A stretch of DNA of 64,000 nucleotides from Labilithrix luteola (GCF_001263205.1 NZ_CP012333.1:6314501-6378500); one strand, 5' to 3'. Positions 27,218-36,059 are shown, counted from the stretch's first letter. Numbers and translations are program-made. Notes: generated from the sequence alone by a model not told the origin.

Positions 27218-28729
27218 TTAATCGATGGCGGAGGTGACGTTCATGTTCTTCCAATAGAGCGTGATGTAATCCGCGTGTTGGAAGCGGCGTGCTTCGCCGT
27301 GGAGAACGTTGAAGAGCGCGTACGCCAGCGGACGGCGCCGAGGCAAGGTCTCCGAGAGTGAGACGCCGAAGTTGCCATAGCCCTCGACGAGCGATGGCAG
27401 GTACTGGGCGACCGCCTGGGGGCCGAAGCATTGCTCGAAACGTCGATAGATGCCTCGCACGCGCGAGGTCTCGAGCAGCTCCTCGTGGAGCGAGGTGCGC
27501 ACGCCACGCTTGTGGCGCTCGCCGAGCGCCGTGAGTGCACTCGTGAGCTCGTTCGTCAGCGCCGATTCGAGTCGCTGGTACACGCGCGCGGAGACGATGC
27601 CGGGCTGCGTGAGCATGAAGAGCGGTGCGGGATGATGCACGAGGGACTTCGCGATGGAGTCGGCGATGTCGTCGTACACGCTCTCGAGCAGGGCCTCGTC
27701 CTTCCGAACGTCCTCGGGGAGCATCGTATCGGGACACTCGGGGTGGAGCAGAACGTCGTAGATCGAGAGCATGACGACGGCGCGACGCGGCCCGACCGGC
27801 CCTCCGCGAAGGAGTTCCCGGTGGATGCCGCAGGCCATCGCGTAGGCCTCGGCCGCGCTGTACGACTCCGCCTCGTCTCGCGTCCGGGCGAAGAGCGCGT
27901 CGAACTGCGCCACGCCGTTCGGCTTGCGAGGTCGCTTTCGTTTCACGGGCGGCGTCCCTGCGCCAGGCGGAGGACTGAACTGCTCGTCGGCCCAGTCGCG
28001 AAGCGCGTGCGCCGTCGGACCCAGAGATTCGAGGGGGGATCCCATGATGCCGCCCCACTGGCCGCGCGAGGCTTCGAAGAGCGAGAGGAGCTCGTAGGCT
28101 TGCCGGCGCACGCCGGCCGGAACGGCCGCCGACGAGAAGTACGTCACGGTGCCGAGGACGAGCCTCGACTGCTCTGCCCACGCAAACGAGGCCTCGGCGT
28201 TTCCCTCGTCTTTCTGGGCGCGCGACTCGAGCGCGAGGTACAGGGCGAACGCTGTCGCGTGCGTTCCGAGGAGGCGGTCATCCGTCTGGAGCCGTGACAG
28301 GAGCCAGTCGCGCTCGGCCTTCGTCGCGTTCCCGCGGTAGGCCAGTGCGAGTCCTGCTAGCAGGCACGCGCCCGCCCGCGTCTCCGCACTGGACGCGAAC
28401 AGCAAACAGAGGTGGGCGAGCACGTAGACGAGCTTCGGTCGACCTAGGCGCGCCAGCCGAACGAGAAGCGGCCAAGGAAAAAACAAGAAGCCGCCGCCGA
28501 CGACCCCGAGCAGCGTCGTCTGGGCGAGAGCGCGGAGGAGAACCTCAGGTGGGTGCTTTCCCGCGGGCGGGTCGAAAAACGGGAGCGACGACACGAACGT
28601 GGCGATACCCCAAATGCAGACGAGCACGCCCCACGTGAGCATCGTGCCCTTGAGCGAACCGGCTTTCGATCGTCCGTTCAGTCCTCGCACGAGCAGGACG
28701 AGCAACAAGGCGAGCGCCGCGTGCGGCAT
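27218..28729 (-). CDS. Membrane protein of unknown function in Hsp70-like operon
   Basis: About 503 residues. Hydrophobic helices lie at the N-terminus (ALALLLVLLVRGL), residues ~30-50 (LTWGVLVCIWGIATFVSSL) and ~70-90 (LLGVVGGGFLFFPWPLLV). A soluble, helical C-terminal domain of about 380 residues follows and is not recognised. The ATG at 28729 overlaps the stop of the J-like gene (TGATG). As last gene of the Hsp70-like/J-like operon it may bring that chaperone system to the inner membrane; this is inference from gene order. Confidence 0.75.
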   Translation of the reverse strand: MPHAALALLLVLLVRGLNGRSKAGSLKGTMLTWGVLVCIWGIATFVSSLPFFDPPAGKHPPEVLLRALAQTTLLGVVGGGFLFFPWPLLVRLARLGRPKLVYVLAHLCLLFASSAETRAGACLLAGLALAYRGNATKAERDWLLSRLQTDDRLLGTHATAFALYLALESRAQKDEGNAEASFAWAEQSRLVLGTVTYFSSAAVPAGVRRQAYELLSLFEASRGQWGGIMGSPLESLGPTAHALRDWADEQFSPPPGAGTPPVKRKRPRKPNGVAQFDALFARTRDEAESYSAAEAYAMACGIHRELLRGGPVGPRRAVVMLSIYDVLLHPECPDTMLPEDVRKDEALLESVYDDIADSIAKSLVHHPAPLFMLTQPGIVSARVYQRLESALTNELTSALTALGERHKRGVRTSLHEELLETSRVRGIYRRFEQCFGPQAVAQYLPSLVEGYGNFGVSLSETLPRRRPLAYALFNVLHGEARRFQHADYITLYWKNMNVTSAID

Positions 28730-29046
28730 CACAGCCCCCGATAGCGGATGAGGAACGCGTCCTTCAGCGGCGCATCGAGCGGCTCCTTCTCCTCGCCGGA
28801 GGGAGGCACGAAGAGCTTCGCGATCAGGCCTTCCTTACGACGCCGCTGAGGATCGCGCAGCACCGAGAGCGCCTCGCGCACCATGGTCGCGTCGCGCGGA
28901 TAGGTTCCGAGCGGGCAGGTGTAAGTCCGGCCTCGCTCGGCGCCGAGCTCGAGCAAACCGAGCAACTTGCGTCCCTGTCGTTCGACGTCGCCCGGCGTTG
29001 CCTCCGGCGCGAGCTCGAGCACGTAGAACGGATTCCGCGGATTCAT
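28729..29046 (-). CDS. J-domain-like protein lacking the HPD motif
   Basis: 105 residues. NPFYVLELAPEATPGDVERQ resembles helix I of DnaJ domains (YYEVLGV..DAS..EIK), and ATMVREALSVLRDPQRRRKE resembles the last helices (INEAYEVLSDPEKR). The HPD loop that activates Hsp70 ATPase is replaced by a segment containing ERGRTYTCPLGTYPRD. Its stop overlaps the membrane-protein start, and its ATG overlaps the stop of the Hsp70-like gene (ATGA). It is probably a dedicated partner of that Hsp70 that binds without the canonical stimulation. Confidence 0.65.
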   Translation of the reverse strand: MNPRNPFYVLELAPEATPGDVERQGRKLLGLLELGAERGRTYTCPLGTYPRDATMVREALSVLRDPQRRRKEGLIAKLFVPPSGEEKEPLDAPLKDAFLIRYRGL

Positions 29047-31520
29047 CGCTCGACCCCCGAACCGTGCGCGCGGAGGCGGTCTTCTTCGTCGGGCGGCAAG
29101 AGGTTCGCCAGCGAGAACGCGAGCTGGCGCACGCGCTCCTGATCGCCCCGTCGCAAAGCCTGCTCGCCCTCGGAGACGATGCGGGCCGCCGCCCGCGGGT
29201 CACGACTCTCGGCGACACGCGTGGACAGATCACGGAACCATCGGGCGACGACGTCCGGATCGCGCGTGGCTGCGGAGTTGCCAAGCTGCTCGATGGTCCG
29301 CAGCCGCTTGCCGAAGTCCGCCGCGCTCTTCGTCGCGCGAGCGCGCTGCAGGCTTCGAACGGCCTCGTCGAGCGTTCGTCGCTCGACGTCCGTTCCCGTG
29401 CGCGATACCCAATTGGAAACCCAACCGATGACGTCCATCGCTCGCTGATCGAGGTCGGGCCACGTCTTCGTCGCCTCGACGTCCGCGAGCGACGCATCGA
29501 CGTCGATGAGGAGACGGCGAAGCTTCTCGAGAGCGTCCGCGTCACCACCGCTCGCAGCTTCGAGCTCCGAGGTCGCGATATCGAGCAGGCTGTCGGCCGA
29601 GACGAGCTTGGGCCGGGCCGCGGCGTCGACCGAGGCGTCGGTGTAGAGCTCCTCCGTCTTCGCGCGGAGGTGACCGAGCTGGAGTTCGAGCTCCTTCAGA
29701 GGTGCGTCGGGCGAGACCAAGTTGAGCGTGCCCGGGAACGAGACTCCCCGATCGACGATGTGGGCCGTTGCCGAAAGCTTTCCGCCGCGATCGAGCTCGA
29801 GAACGACGTCGATCGGCGACCCGGCGGGCAGGACGGACGTGATGGCGTCCGCACGAACCTCGATGGTGCCGACGAGCCGACAGAGATGCGCAAACGTCAC
29901 CTCGCCCTGGACGATGGGCACGCTGAGCGCGTTCACCTGCTGCCCCGGACTCACGGAGAGCACGGTGCGCAGTCGGAACGTCTTGCGTGACGGCAGCGGC
30001 GCGCCGCGTTCGAAATAGACGGCGACGGTGCCGTCGGCGAGCGCGATGCCGATGGTTCGCGAGAGCGGAGGATCGGCGAGGGAGAGTCCGTGCCTCATCG
30101 TGAGCTCGCCCGGCTCGAGGGCCCGCTCGTTGCCCGAGGCATCGAATCCCGAGAGTCGGAACTTGCTCGCCGAGCGCGGACGGAGCTCGAGCTGCGCCAC
30201 GAAGGAACCGTCTTCGTCGACCTTCTCCCGCGCGCTCTCGAATCCGCCGCCCTCGCGGAGCGCGCGAACGCTCACGATGGACTTGTCCTCGAGCCGACCG
30301 ACGACGAACGGATAGAGGTCTCCCGAGACGCTCGGATACTGGAGCCACACGCGCGAGCCGCCCGGAGTCTGCGCGGTCGCTTTGGATGCGGACGCACCCG
30401 GAGCGGGCGAAGGCGCGGGACCTCGCGTCGATAGGTCGTGCTCGGCCGCGAACAGCGCCGCGCCTTCCGCCACCGCCGTCATCGGATCGATGTCCGTCAG
30501 GAGCGACACGCCGAGACGCTCCTCGAGGCGGCGTCGCAAGAGCGGCATGACGGTGGGCCCACCGACCAGGACCACGTGCCCCAGCTGACGCGGCGCGAGC
30601 CCTTGACGCGCGAGCAAGCGCTCGCAGACCTCGACCGACCGATCGACGATCGGCAGAACGAGGCGCTCGAACTCGTCGGCCTCGATGGCCACGTCGACGA
30701 GGATCTCCTCGCCGAAGGCGAGCAGCGGCTCCGCGAGGCTCACCGCGCCGCCCCGCGCGGCGCCAAGCTCGATCTTCGCATCCTCGCAGGCCACGCGCAG
30801 CTTTCGCAGCATGGTCGCGAGCGCGGGATCGGCGCGCCGGAACGGACGCCCGTGCATCTCGCCGAGCCGCCCGAGAACGAAGTCGAGCAGCCGCGCATCC
30901 ATGTCGCGACCGCCGAGGAAGTTGTCGCCGTCGTGATCGACGACGCGCAAGACGCCTTCGCGTGTCTCCAGCATCGAGACGTCGAACGTGCCGCCGCCGA
31001 GATCGTAGACGAGCCACGGAGCCGGCGTCTCGTCGCGCTTCCATCCGGCGGTGAGCGCCGAGGCCACGGGCTCCTGGAGGTGCTCGACCCGCTCGAATCC
31101 GGCGAGGCGCGCAGCCTCGCCCGTGGCTCGAATCTGCGGCAGCTCGAAGAGCGCGGGCACCGTGATGACCGCCGCCGTGGGGGCGAAGCCGAGCGCGCGT
31201 TCGGCATCGGCCCTGAGCGCGGAGAGCACGAGCGCCGAGAGCTCTTCGGGCGACTTCTCGCTCTTGTTCGCTCGGAATGACAGCTTGCGGCCAGAGCCCA
31301 TGAGGCGTTTGAACTCGCCGCGCGTGTTCTCGGGATCCGTCTCGAGGAATCGTCGAGCGCGCGAGCCGACGGTCACGTTCGCTCGGCCGTCGATGCGCAC
31401 CACGCTCGGCAGCAGGATTCCGCCATCGGACGTGCGAACGGGCGCCGCACGCTCACCATCGGAGAGGACCGCGACGGAGTTCGTCGTTCCGAGATCGATT
31501 CCGAGATACGTCACTGACAT
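29043..31520 (-). CDS. Divergent DnaK-like Hsp70 protein
   Basis: 825 residues, against about 640 for DnaK. The nucleotide-binding domain is intact: YLGIDLGTTNSVAVL (phosphate 1), WLVYDLGGGTFDVSML (phosphate 2) and HVVLVGGPTVMPLLRRRLEE (adenosine). After it comes an insert of about 100 residues (Ser/Ala linker, then WLQYPSVSGDLYPFVVGRLE). A substrate-binding beta region follows (PLSRTIGIALADGTVAVYFE, NALSVPIVQGEVTF). The long helical C-terminus lacks the DnaK EEVD-like end. ATP-driven binding of unfolded or regulatory proteins is expected. First of three overlapping genes with a J-like protein and a membrane protein; no grpE is near. ATG at 31520 is preferred over 31529. Confidence 0.88.
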   Translation of the reverse strand: MSVTYLGIDLGTTNSVAVLSDGERAAPVRTSDGGILLPSVVRIDGRANVTVGSRARRFLETDPENTRGEFKRLMGSGRKLSFRANKSEKSPEELSALVLSALRADAERALGFAPTAAVITVPALFELPQIRATGEAARLAGFERVEHLQEPVASALTAGWKRDETPAPWLVYDLGGGTFDVSMLETREGVLRVVDHDGDNFLGGRDMDARLLDFVLGRLGEMHGRPFRRADPALATMLRKLRVACEDAKIELGAARGGAVSLAEPLLAFGEEILVDVAIEADEFERLVLPIVDRSVEVCERLLARQGLAPRQLGHVVLVGGPTVMPLLRRRLEERLGVSLLTDIDPMTAVAEGAALFAAEHDLSTRGPAPSPAPGASASKATAQTPGGSRVWLQYPSVSGDLYPFVVGRLEDKSIVSVRALREGGGFESAREKVDEDGSFVAQLELRPRSASKFRLSGFDASGNERALEPGELTMRHGLSLADPPLSRTIGIALADGTVAVYFERGAPLPSRKTFRLRTVLSVSPGQQVNALSVPIVQGEVTFAHLCRLVGTIEVRADAITSVLPAGSPIDVVLELDRGGKLSATAHIVDRGVSFPGTLNLVSPDAPLKELELQLGHLRAKTEELYTDASVDAAARPKLVSADSLLDIATSELEAASGGDADALEKLRRLLIDVDASLADVEATKTWPDLDQRAMDVIGWVSNWVSRTGTDVERRTLDEAVRSLQRARATKSAADFGKRLRTIEQLGNSAATRDPDVVARWFRDLSTRVAESRDPRAAARIVSEGEQALRRGDQERVRQLAFSLANLLPPDEEDRLRAHGSGVER

Positions 31521-31746
31521 CGCGTGCATGGGCTAGCACGATTCCAGCAACTCGCCTCGTGCGGGAGGTACGGATTCGCCGAGGTGCTCAGCACGTGTGG
31601 CCACCGCATTCCACGAAGCGTCGGGCGACGCTGGAGGACCATGTGCAAGGTGGTGCGCAAGCGGGCAATGCTTTGCACAGATGCGCAAACCGAGTTTGGC
31701 GTAACGCTGCGTTGTTTTCGCGAATCGATGCTCGTAAGGATGGATC
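31521..31746. other. Intergenic spacer upstream of the Hsp70-like operon
   Basis: 226 bp, AT-richer than its surroundings, between the Hsp70-like start and the stop of the minus-strand outer-membrane gene. It probably carries the operon promoter. Short open frames on both strands show no family resemblance. No CIRCE-type inverted repeat was recognised. Confidence 0.4.
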
Positions 31747-32598
31747 TCAGAATTGCCATCCAAGACCAACCGTCGTCGCAACATGAAACGCTCTGTTCTC
31801 CGATGCGATGTCGACGCTCGCGGATTTGCCGTCGTTGTTGAGGCTCGCGCTCGAATACTGGCCGATGTCGGCGTGCAGGCTCAGCTCGAGGGCGCGACCG
31901 CTCGAGTCGCGGAAGTGGTAACCGGCGCCGAGCGCGAGATCCGCCGTCGAATAGAGCACCGCCGTCTGCTTCGTAGCGGTGAAGAGTTGGACGTTGAAAA
32001 GCGAGACGCCACCCTCCAGGTAGGCGCCCGATCGCCGGGTGTCGAACGCGTACTGCGCGAGGACGGGGACATTGACCGAGGCGGCGCCGCATTTGTCTTC
32101 GTCGCCCGACGAAGAACGGCCGGAGGTGACGCAACCCTTCATCAGTTCGCCAAAGCCCCCGTCGACCCCCACGAGCAAACCGAAGTGCGGCGTGAAATAG
32201 TAGCCGCCCCGGAATGAAAGGGAGACCTCGAGCGCGTTCACGGTATCCGCCTGCCTCGATACTGCGCCCGCGAGAAAACGCATTCCGGCGCCGCCAAAGA
32301 ACGTCGCTCCCTTGTCTGAATCAGTCGTGGTCGTTGTGGTCGCTTGTGCCTTGTCGGCCGCGGGACGCTCAGAGGTCGTCAGGGGGGAAGCCATGCCAGG
32401 CGGCGCTTCGACCGCAGGGGCCGATGCCGCAGGGAGCTGGGGAAGGGGCTCCGCCGAGGCGATGAGCTTCGTGGACTTTGCCACGTTGCGAGGACTGTCG
32501 ACGGAGCGTGCGCCCTCCGCATGTGCGCTCGAGCCGACGGTGGAAACGGCCGCGAAGGTCAGGACGGAAGCAGCGAAGACGGCGGTGCGGGTGTGCAT
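31747..32598 (-). CDS. Small outer-membrane beta-barrel protein
   Basis: 283 residues. The signal peptide ends SSAHA, then a Pro/Ala/Thr linker (including TTTTTTDSDK). The C-terminal ~180 residues form alternating strands (FRGGYYFTPHFGLLVGVDGG, AYLEGGVSLFNVQLF, ADLALGAGYHF, ALELSLHADIGQYSS) ending VGLGWQF, with the terminal Phe that outer-membrane barrels need. The pattern fits an eight-strand OmpA/OmpW-like barrel. ATG with gggggaggcacc upstream. The function is not known. Confidence 0.75.
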   Translation of the reverse strand: MHTRTAVFAASVLTFAAVSTVGSSAHAEGARSVDSPRNVAKSTKLIASAEPLPQLPAASAPAVEAPPGMASPLTTSERPAADKAQATTTTTTDSDKGATFFGGAGMRFLAGAVSRQADTVNALEVSLSFRGGYYFTPHFGLLVGVDGGFGELMKGCVTSGRSSSGDEDKCGAASVNVPVLAQYAFDTRRSGAYLEGGVSLFNVQLFTATKQTAVLYSTADLALGAGYHFRDSSGRALELSLHADIGQYSSASLNNDGKSASVDIASENRAFHVATTVGLGWQF

Positions 32599-32701
32599 GG
32601 TGCCTCCCCCATCGGACGGTCCACGCAGGAGTTGCCAAAAAAAACGCGCCGGCGCCGGCGCCCGAAGTGAGTGGGCTTATGGCGACGCGATCGAGCTCGT
32701 C

Positions 32702-32962
32702 GTGGACGACAAGGCGCGGGGCAAGCGCGGGGCGATGAACGCCGTGCGCAACCTCCGCGTGAGTGGGTACGGCACGTGGGCGAACTTCGCTTTCAAAGGT
32801 ACGCTCGACGGGATCGACGACGGCGAACGCGCGATTTTCGAATCGCAAAACGCGACGGTGATGGGAGCGGGAGGCGTTCGTGGATTCGACGTGGGGCGAG
32901 CCTCGGCGCCATCGGAGCAGCTCGGCGCGATCGACTTCTGCGTAGGCCTTCGCTCCTCCTAG
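32702..32962 (+). CDS. Possible small protein or gene fragment
   Basis: The frame GTG 32702 to TAG 32962 encodes about 86 residues (MDDKARGKRGAMNAVRNLRV, SGYGTWANFAFKGTLDGIDD). Third-position GC and residue choice look coding, but the protein-like signal begins upstream of any good start and there is no ribosome site. ATG at 32735 is an alternative. It may be a broken gene left after a frameshift near 32660-32700. No family was recognised. Confidence 0.35.
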   Translation: MDDKARGKRGAMNAVRNLRVSGYGTWANFAFKGTLDGIDDGERAIFESQNATVMGAGGVRGFDVGRASAPSEQLGAIDFCVGLRSS

Positions 32963-33011
32963 ACGTGCGTTCGTTTGCGCGCTTGGGGTTCTTCCGCTAA
33001 CTCATGCGATC

Positions 33012-33770
33012 GTGCGCTGTCGTCGGTTCGTCGTCGTTTTGCTCGCTGGGCTAGGCCTGGGATGTCCGCTGGCGGCGTCGTCGCCCTCCGAAGGCAAGTC
33101 CGGCCCGTGCCCCACGAACATGGCGTACATCGCGCCGGAGGGGGCGAGTGCGTACTGCATCGATCGCTGGGAGGCGCAGGTCGTCGAGGTCGACGGCCGC
33201 AAGGAGCGGTCGCACGCTCCCACGACGCCCGTCACGAATCTGCTGGTCAAAGCGGTGACGCATAGCGGGGTCGTCCCGCAAGGCTACATCTCGAAGAACG
33301 AGGCCGAGGCCGCGTGCAAGGCGTCGAAGAAGCGCCTTTGCACGGGCGACGAATGGGAGCGCGTGTGTCGTGGAAAACATCCGACCACGTTCCCGTACGG
33401 CGACGAGCGCAAGTCTGGCTACTGCAACGACTCGGGGCGCGCGCCAATCGTGTCGCTGCATCCCGGCATGGGCGACGAGGTCTATGCCTCGGCCGAAGCC
33501 ATGAACGACCCGCGCATCAACCAGACGCCGGGCACCGTCGCGCTCACCGGCTCGTTCTCGAAGTGCAAGAACGGCTACGGCGTTTACGACATGGTCGGCA
33601 ACCTCCACGAGTGGGTTTCCGACATGCAGGGCTCACGCGGCACCTTCCGCGGCGGCTACTACCAGGACACGCATCTCAACGGCGACGGCTGCAAGTACCG
33701 CACGGTGGCCCACGATCCGAGCTACCACGACTACTCGACCGGCTTCCGCTGCTGCGCCGACGTTAGGTAA
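33012..33770 (+). CDS. SUMF1/FGE-sulfatase-domain lipoprotein
   Basis: 252 residues with a GTG start. The signal ends in a lipobox-like GLGLGC. A formylglycine-generating-enzyme (SUMF1, PF03781) fold follows: RLCTGDEWERVCRG, GVYDMVGNLHEWVSD, FRGGYYQDT, and the C-terminal TGFRCCADV. Lipoprotein members are usually not sulfatase-modifying enzymes but surface or periplasmic proteins using the fold for binding; catalytic competence cannot be claimed. Copy C of the dispersed repeat starts just after the stop. Confidence 0.85.
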   Translation: MRCRRFVVVLLAGLGLGCPLAASSPSEGKSGPCPTNMAYIAPEGASAYCIDRWEAQVVEVDGRKERSHAPTTPVTNLLVKAVTHSGVVPQGYISKNEAEAACKASKKRLCTGDEWERVCRGKHPTTFPYGDERKSGYCNDSGRAPIVSLHPGMGDEVYASAEAMNDPRINQTPGTVALTGSFSKCKNGYGVYDMVGNLHEWVSDMQGSRGTFRGGYYQDTHLNGDGCKYRTVAHDPSYHDYSTGFRCCADVR

Positions 33771-33773
33771 CGT

Positions 33774-33880
33774 GGGGGGTCGCCTTCGGCGCGTCGCGCT
33801 ATGAGCGCGACGAAGAACCCGCCGCTCGCGTCGTGTGAGCTGCGTGCGTCTTGGTCTCTCGGTTGGCGACCGGGGAGGAC
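33774..33880 (+). repeat. REP-like dispersed palindromic repeat, copy C
   Basis: Palindrome arms cgtcgcgct / agcgcgacg at 33792-33812 (loop atg), then gaagaacccgccgctcgcg, a 12-base gap, gctgcgtgcgtcttggtctc and gaccggggagga. It begins 4 bp after the SUMF1 gene stop. A truncated copy (D) with gcgcgacgaagaagccgccg follows at 33902-33939. Confidence 0.8.
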
Positions 33881-33901
33881 ACGGTCTGCTCTGGTGAGGT
33901 C

Positions 33902-33939
33902 GTCGTAGGAGCGCGACGAAGAAGCCGCCGCTCACGGAG
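33902..33939 (+). repeat. Truncated copy D of the dispersed repeat
   Basis: Carries only the right half of the palindrome and its flank (agcgcgacgaagaagccgcc then gctcacgg). It lies about 20 bp after copy C and directly before a 37-bp tandem duplication. Confidence 0.55.
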
Positions 33940-33940
33940 T

Positions 33941-34021
33941 GTCGACCGGCGGCTTGGTCTTCGAATCGTTACTGGCAGTCGACCGGCGGCTTGGTCTTCG
34001 AATCGTTACTGGCAGTCGACC
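33941..34021. repeat. 37-bp tandem duplication at the 3' end of the Cys-rich lipoprotein gene
   Basis: The unit beginning gtcgaccggcggcttggtct is present exactly at 33941-33977 and 33978-34014, with a 7-bp start of a third at 34015-34021. The gene's TAA at 34006-34008 lies inside the second copy, so the duplication touches the last codons (VDCQ). Confidence 0.9.
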
Positions 34022-34740
34022 GCTCTTCCTGGGCGGTTCGTGACCACGCAGCCCGACTTCTTGCAGGCGCGTGAGAAGCCGAAGACGCCGCCCTGGCAGG
34101 CGAGCTCCGTCTTGCCGTCGACCGAGCACGCCAGGAAGCCGGGGATGCCGCAAGGATCGCCCTCGAGGGCGATGCTCTCGTCGCAGGTCGGCGCGTCGTC
34201 TTTCGAGTAGCAACCGAAGCGGCCGCGGCAGAAGCGGTAGCTGTCGAACTTACCGTCGCGGCAGATGACCATTTGCTTTTGGTCCTCCGTGCACGCGACG
34301 GCGCCCTGCTTCTTGCACGGGTCGCCCTTGTTCGCGACGGACGTGTCACACGACACCTGCTGCCCGAGAAGGCTGCAGCCTGCCTTGCCGCGGCACTCGA
34401 GATAGCGCTCGAAGTGGCCGCCTTTGCAGAGGAGGGCTCGCTTCTTGTCGGGCGTGCAGGCGTATTGCTCGTCGGTCTCGCCCATGCAGGGCGCGCCTTC
34501 GGTTCCCACGGAGGTGTCGCAATTCGTCTTGTCTTGGTACTTCGTGCAGCCGAGCGGGCCGTTGCACGAGACCTCGACGAACTTGCCGCCCTGACAGCTG
34601 AGGGCGCTCTTCGGATCCTCACAAAGCGCTTCGTTCGCTTTGCAGGCGCTGCCGACGGTCTTTTTGCAGCCGGGCGAAGCCGCGAGGGCAAGGGCCATCG
34701 CGGCGAAGAGGACGGCGGGCCGAATGCGCGCTTGGGTCAT
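34006..34740 (-). CDS. Cys-rich repeat lipoprotein
   Basis: 244 residues. Signal ending ASPGC, then four repeats of about 52 residues with the pattern G..C....AC..D....L.C..G.F.....CRG..GC...... ..CD.S...EGDPC. Each repeat holds about six cysteines that would form disulfides after export. No characterised family was recognised; similar Cys-spaced lipoproteins are common in myxobacteria. The ATG overlaps the stop of the M18 aminopeptidase gene (ATGA), so the pair is coupled. The last codons lie in a tandem duplication. Confidence 0.8.
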   Translation of the reverse strand: MTQARIRPAVLFAAMALALAASPGCKKTVGSACKANEALCEDPKSALSCQGGKFVEVSCNGPLGCTKYQDKTNCDTSVGTEGAPCMGETDEQYACTPDKKRALLCKGGHFERYLECRGKAGCSLLGQQVSCDTSVANKGDPCKKQGAVACTEDQKQMVICRDGKFDSYRFCRGRFGCYSKDDAPTCDESIALEGDPCGIPGFLACSVDGKTELACQGGVFGFSRACKKSGCVVTNRPGRAVDCQ

Positions 34741-36059
34741 GAGCCTCCAGGATCCGGACAACCGTAGAAGAGTTCGAGCACGCGCGTCATCATTCCGGGA
34801 TCGCGCGAGCCTCCGAGCTCTCGAATCGAGTGCATGCTGAGCATGGGGTTGCCCACGTCGACCGTGCGGATGCCGAGCAGCGTCGAGGCGATGGGCCCAA
34901 TCGTCGATCCGCAGGGCAGGTCGGTGCGGTGGGCATAGTGCTGGACCGGCACCTCCGCGCGTGCGCACAGATCGCGGAAGAGAGCGGCCGTCGAGCCCGA
35001 GGTCGCATAACGCTGCTGCGCGTTGACCTTGATGACCGGGCCGCCGTTGAGCACCGGCTTGTGACGCGCTTCGTGTCGCGACTCGTAGTTCGGGTGGACG
35101 GCGTGGGCCATGTCCGCCGAGACGCAGAGCGAGCCGGCGAGCGCGCGGTGGTAGTCCTCGCGTGAACCTCCGCGGCCGAGCACGATGCGCTCGAGGGCGC
35201 GCGGAAGGAAGGTCGAGTTCGCCCCGTAGGCCGTCTCGCTGCCGACTTCTTCGTGATCGAAGAGCGCGGCGACGGGCACGAGATCGTCGGCCATCGGCTT
35301 GTCGACGGCCGCGAGGATGCCCGCAATCGCGGCGTGGGACATCGCGAGGTTGTCGAGACGTCCGGAGAAGAGGAACTCGCCGTCGCGACCGCCCTGCGTG
35401 GGCGCGACGACGTCGTAGAGCATGAGATCGCTGCCCGCGATGCGTTCGCGCGGCACGCCCATCTCTTCGGCGAGCATCGTCGACAGGTCGCGTCCACCGT
35501 CCGAGGCGAGGCCGAAGATCGGCGCGAGGTGCTCCTGCTTGTTCAGGACGAGCCCTTTGTCGTTCACGTCGCGATCGAGGTGGATCGCAAGCTGCGTGAC
35601 GCGGAGCATCGGATCTCGGAAGCGCACGAGTCGCGTTTCGAAAGGAGCGCCGGCGTCTTGTTTCAGAAAGACACGACCTGCGAGCGAGAGATCGCGATCG
35701 AGCCACGAGTTGAGGAGCACGCCGCCATAGACCTCGACGCCGAGCTGGGCGTAGCCCTCCTTTTTGTATTCGGGCTGGGGCTTGAGGCGAAGGTTCGGGC
35801 TGTCGGTGTGCGCGCCGACGATGCGGAAGCCCGAGATGCGCTTGCCTTCGGGGATGACGAAGGCGAGCAGGCTCGAGCCTCCGTGCGCGAAGACGTAGCG
35901 GCCCGGGGCGAGATCCGCCCAGGAATCGGTCTCCGCGATGGGCGTGAAGCCCTTGGCGCGGAGGCGGGCCGTTGCGCTCACGACGGCGTGGAATGGCGTG
36001 GGGGAGTCACCGAGAAACGAAAGAAGATCGGTAAAGACGGGGTCTGCCACGGGGGGCAT
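34737..36059 (-). CDS. apeB: M18 family aspartyl aminopeptidase
   Basis: About 440 residues, the typical length. Metal-ligand motifs: GAHTDSPNLRLKP (His), VPVAALFDHEEVGSET (Asp/Glu), SADMAHAVHPNYESRH (Asp/His) and NPMLSMHSIRE near the C-terminus (His). These are the two-zinc ligands of M18 enzymes (aspartyl aminopeptidase, yeast aminopeptidase I), which remove N-terminal acidic or neutral residues in the cytoplasm. The ATG at 36059 (MPPVADPVF) matches the family start better than 36080. The overlap with a secreted lipoprotein gene is odd for a cytoplasmic enzyme. Confidence 0.92.
   Translation of the reverse strand: MPPVADPVFTDLLSFLGDSPTPFHAVVSATARLRAKGFTPIAETDSWADLAPGRYVFAHGGSSLLAFVIPEGKRISGFRIVGAHTDSPNLRLKPQPEYKKEGYAQLGVEVYGGVLLNSWLDRDLSLAGRVFLKQDAGAPFETRLVRFRDPMLRVTQLAIHLDRDVNDKGLVLNKQEHLAPIFGLASDGGRDLSTMLAEEMGVPRERIAGSDLMLYDVVAPTQGGRDGEFLFSGRLDNLAMSHAAIAGILAAVDKPMADDLVPVAALFDHEEVGSETAYGANSTFLPRALERIVLGRGGSREDYHRALAGSLCVSADMAHAVHPNYESRHEARHKPVLNGGPVIKVNAQQRYATSGSTAALFRDLCARAEVPVQHYAHRTDLPCGSTIGPIASTLLGIRTVDVGNPMLSMHSIRELGGSRDPGMMTRVLELFYGCPDPGGS

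Noticed and set aside
31524..31841. Open frames in both directions around 31.6 kb
   Set aside because: Short, Cys/Arg-rich, no ribosome site or family resemblance, and partly antisense to the outer-membrane gene.
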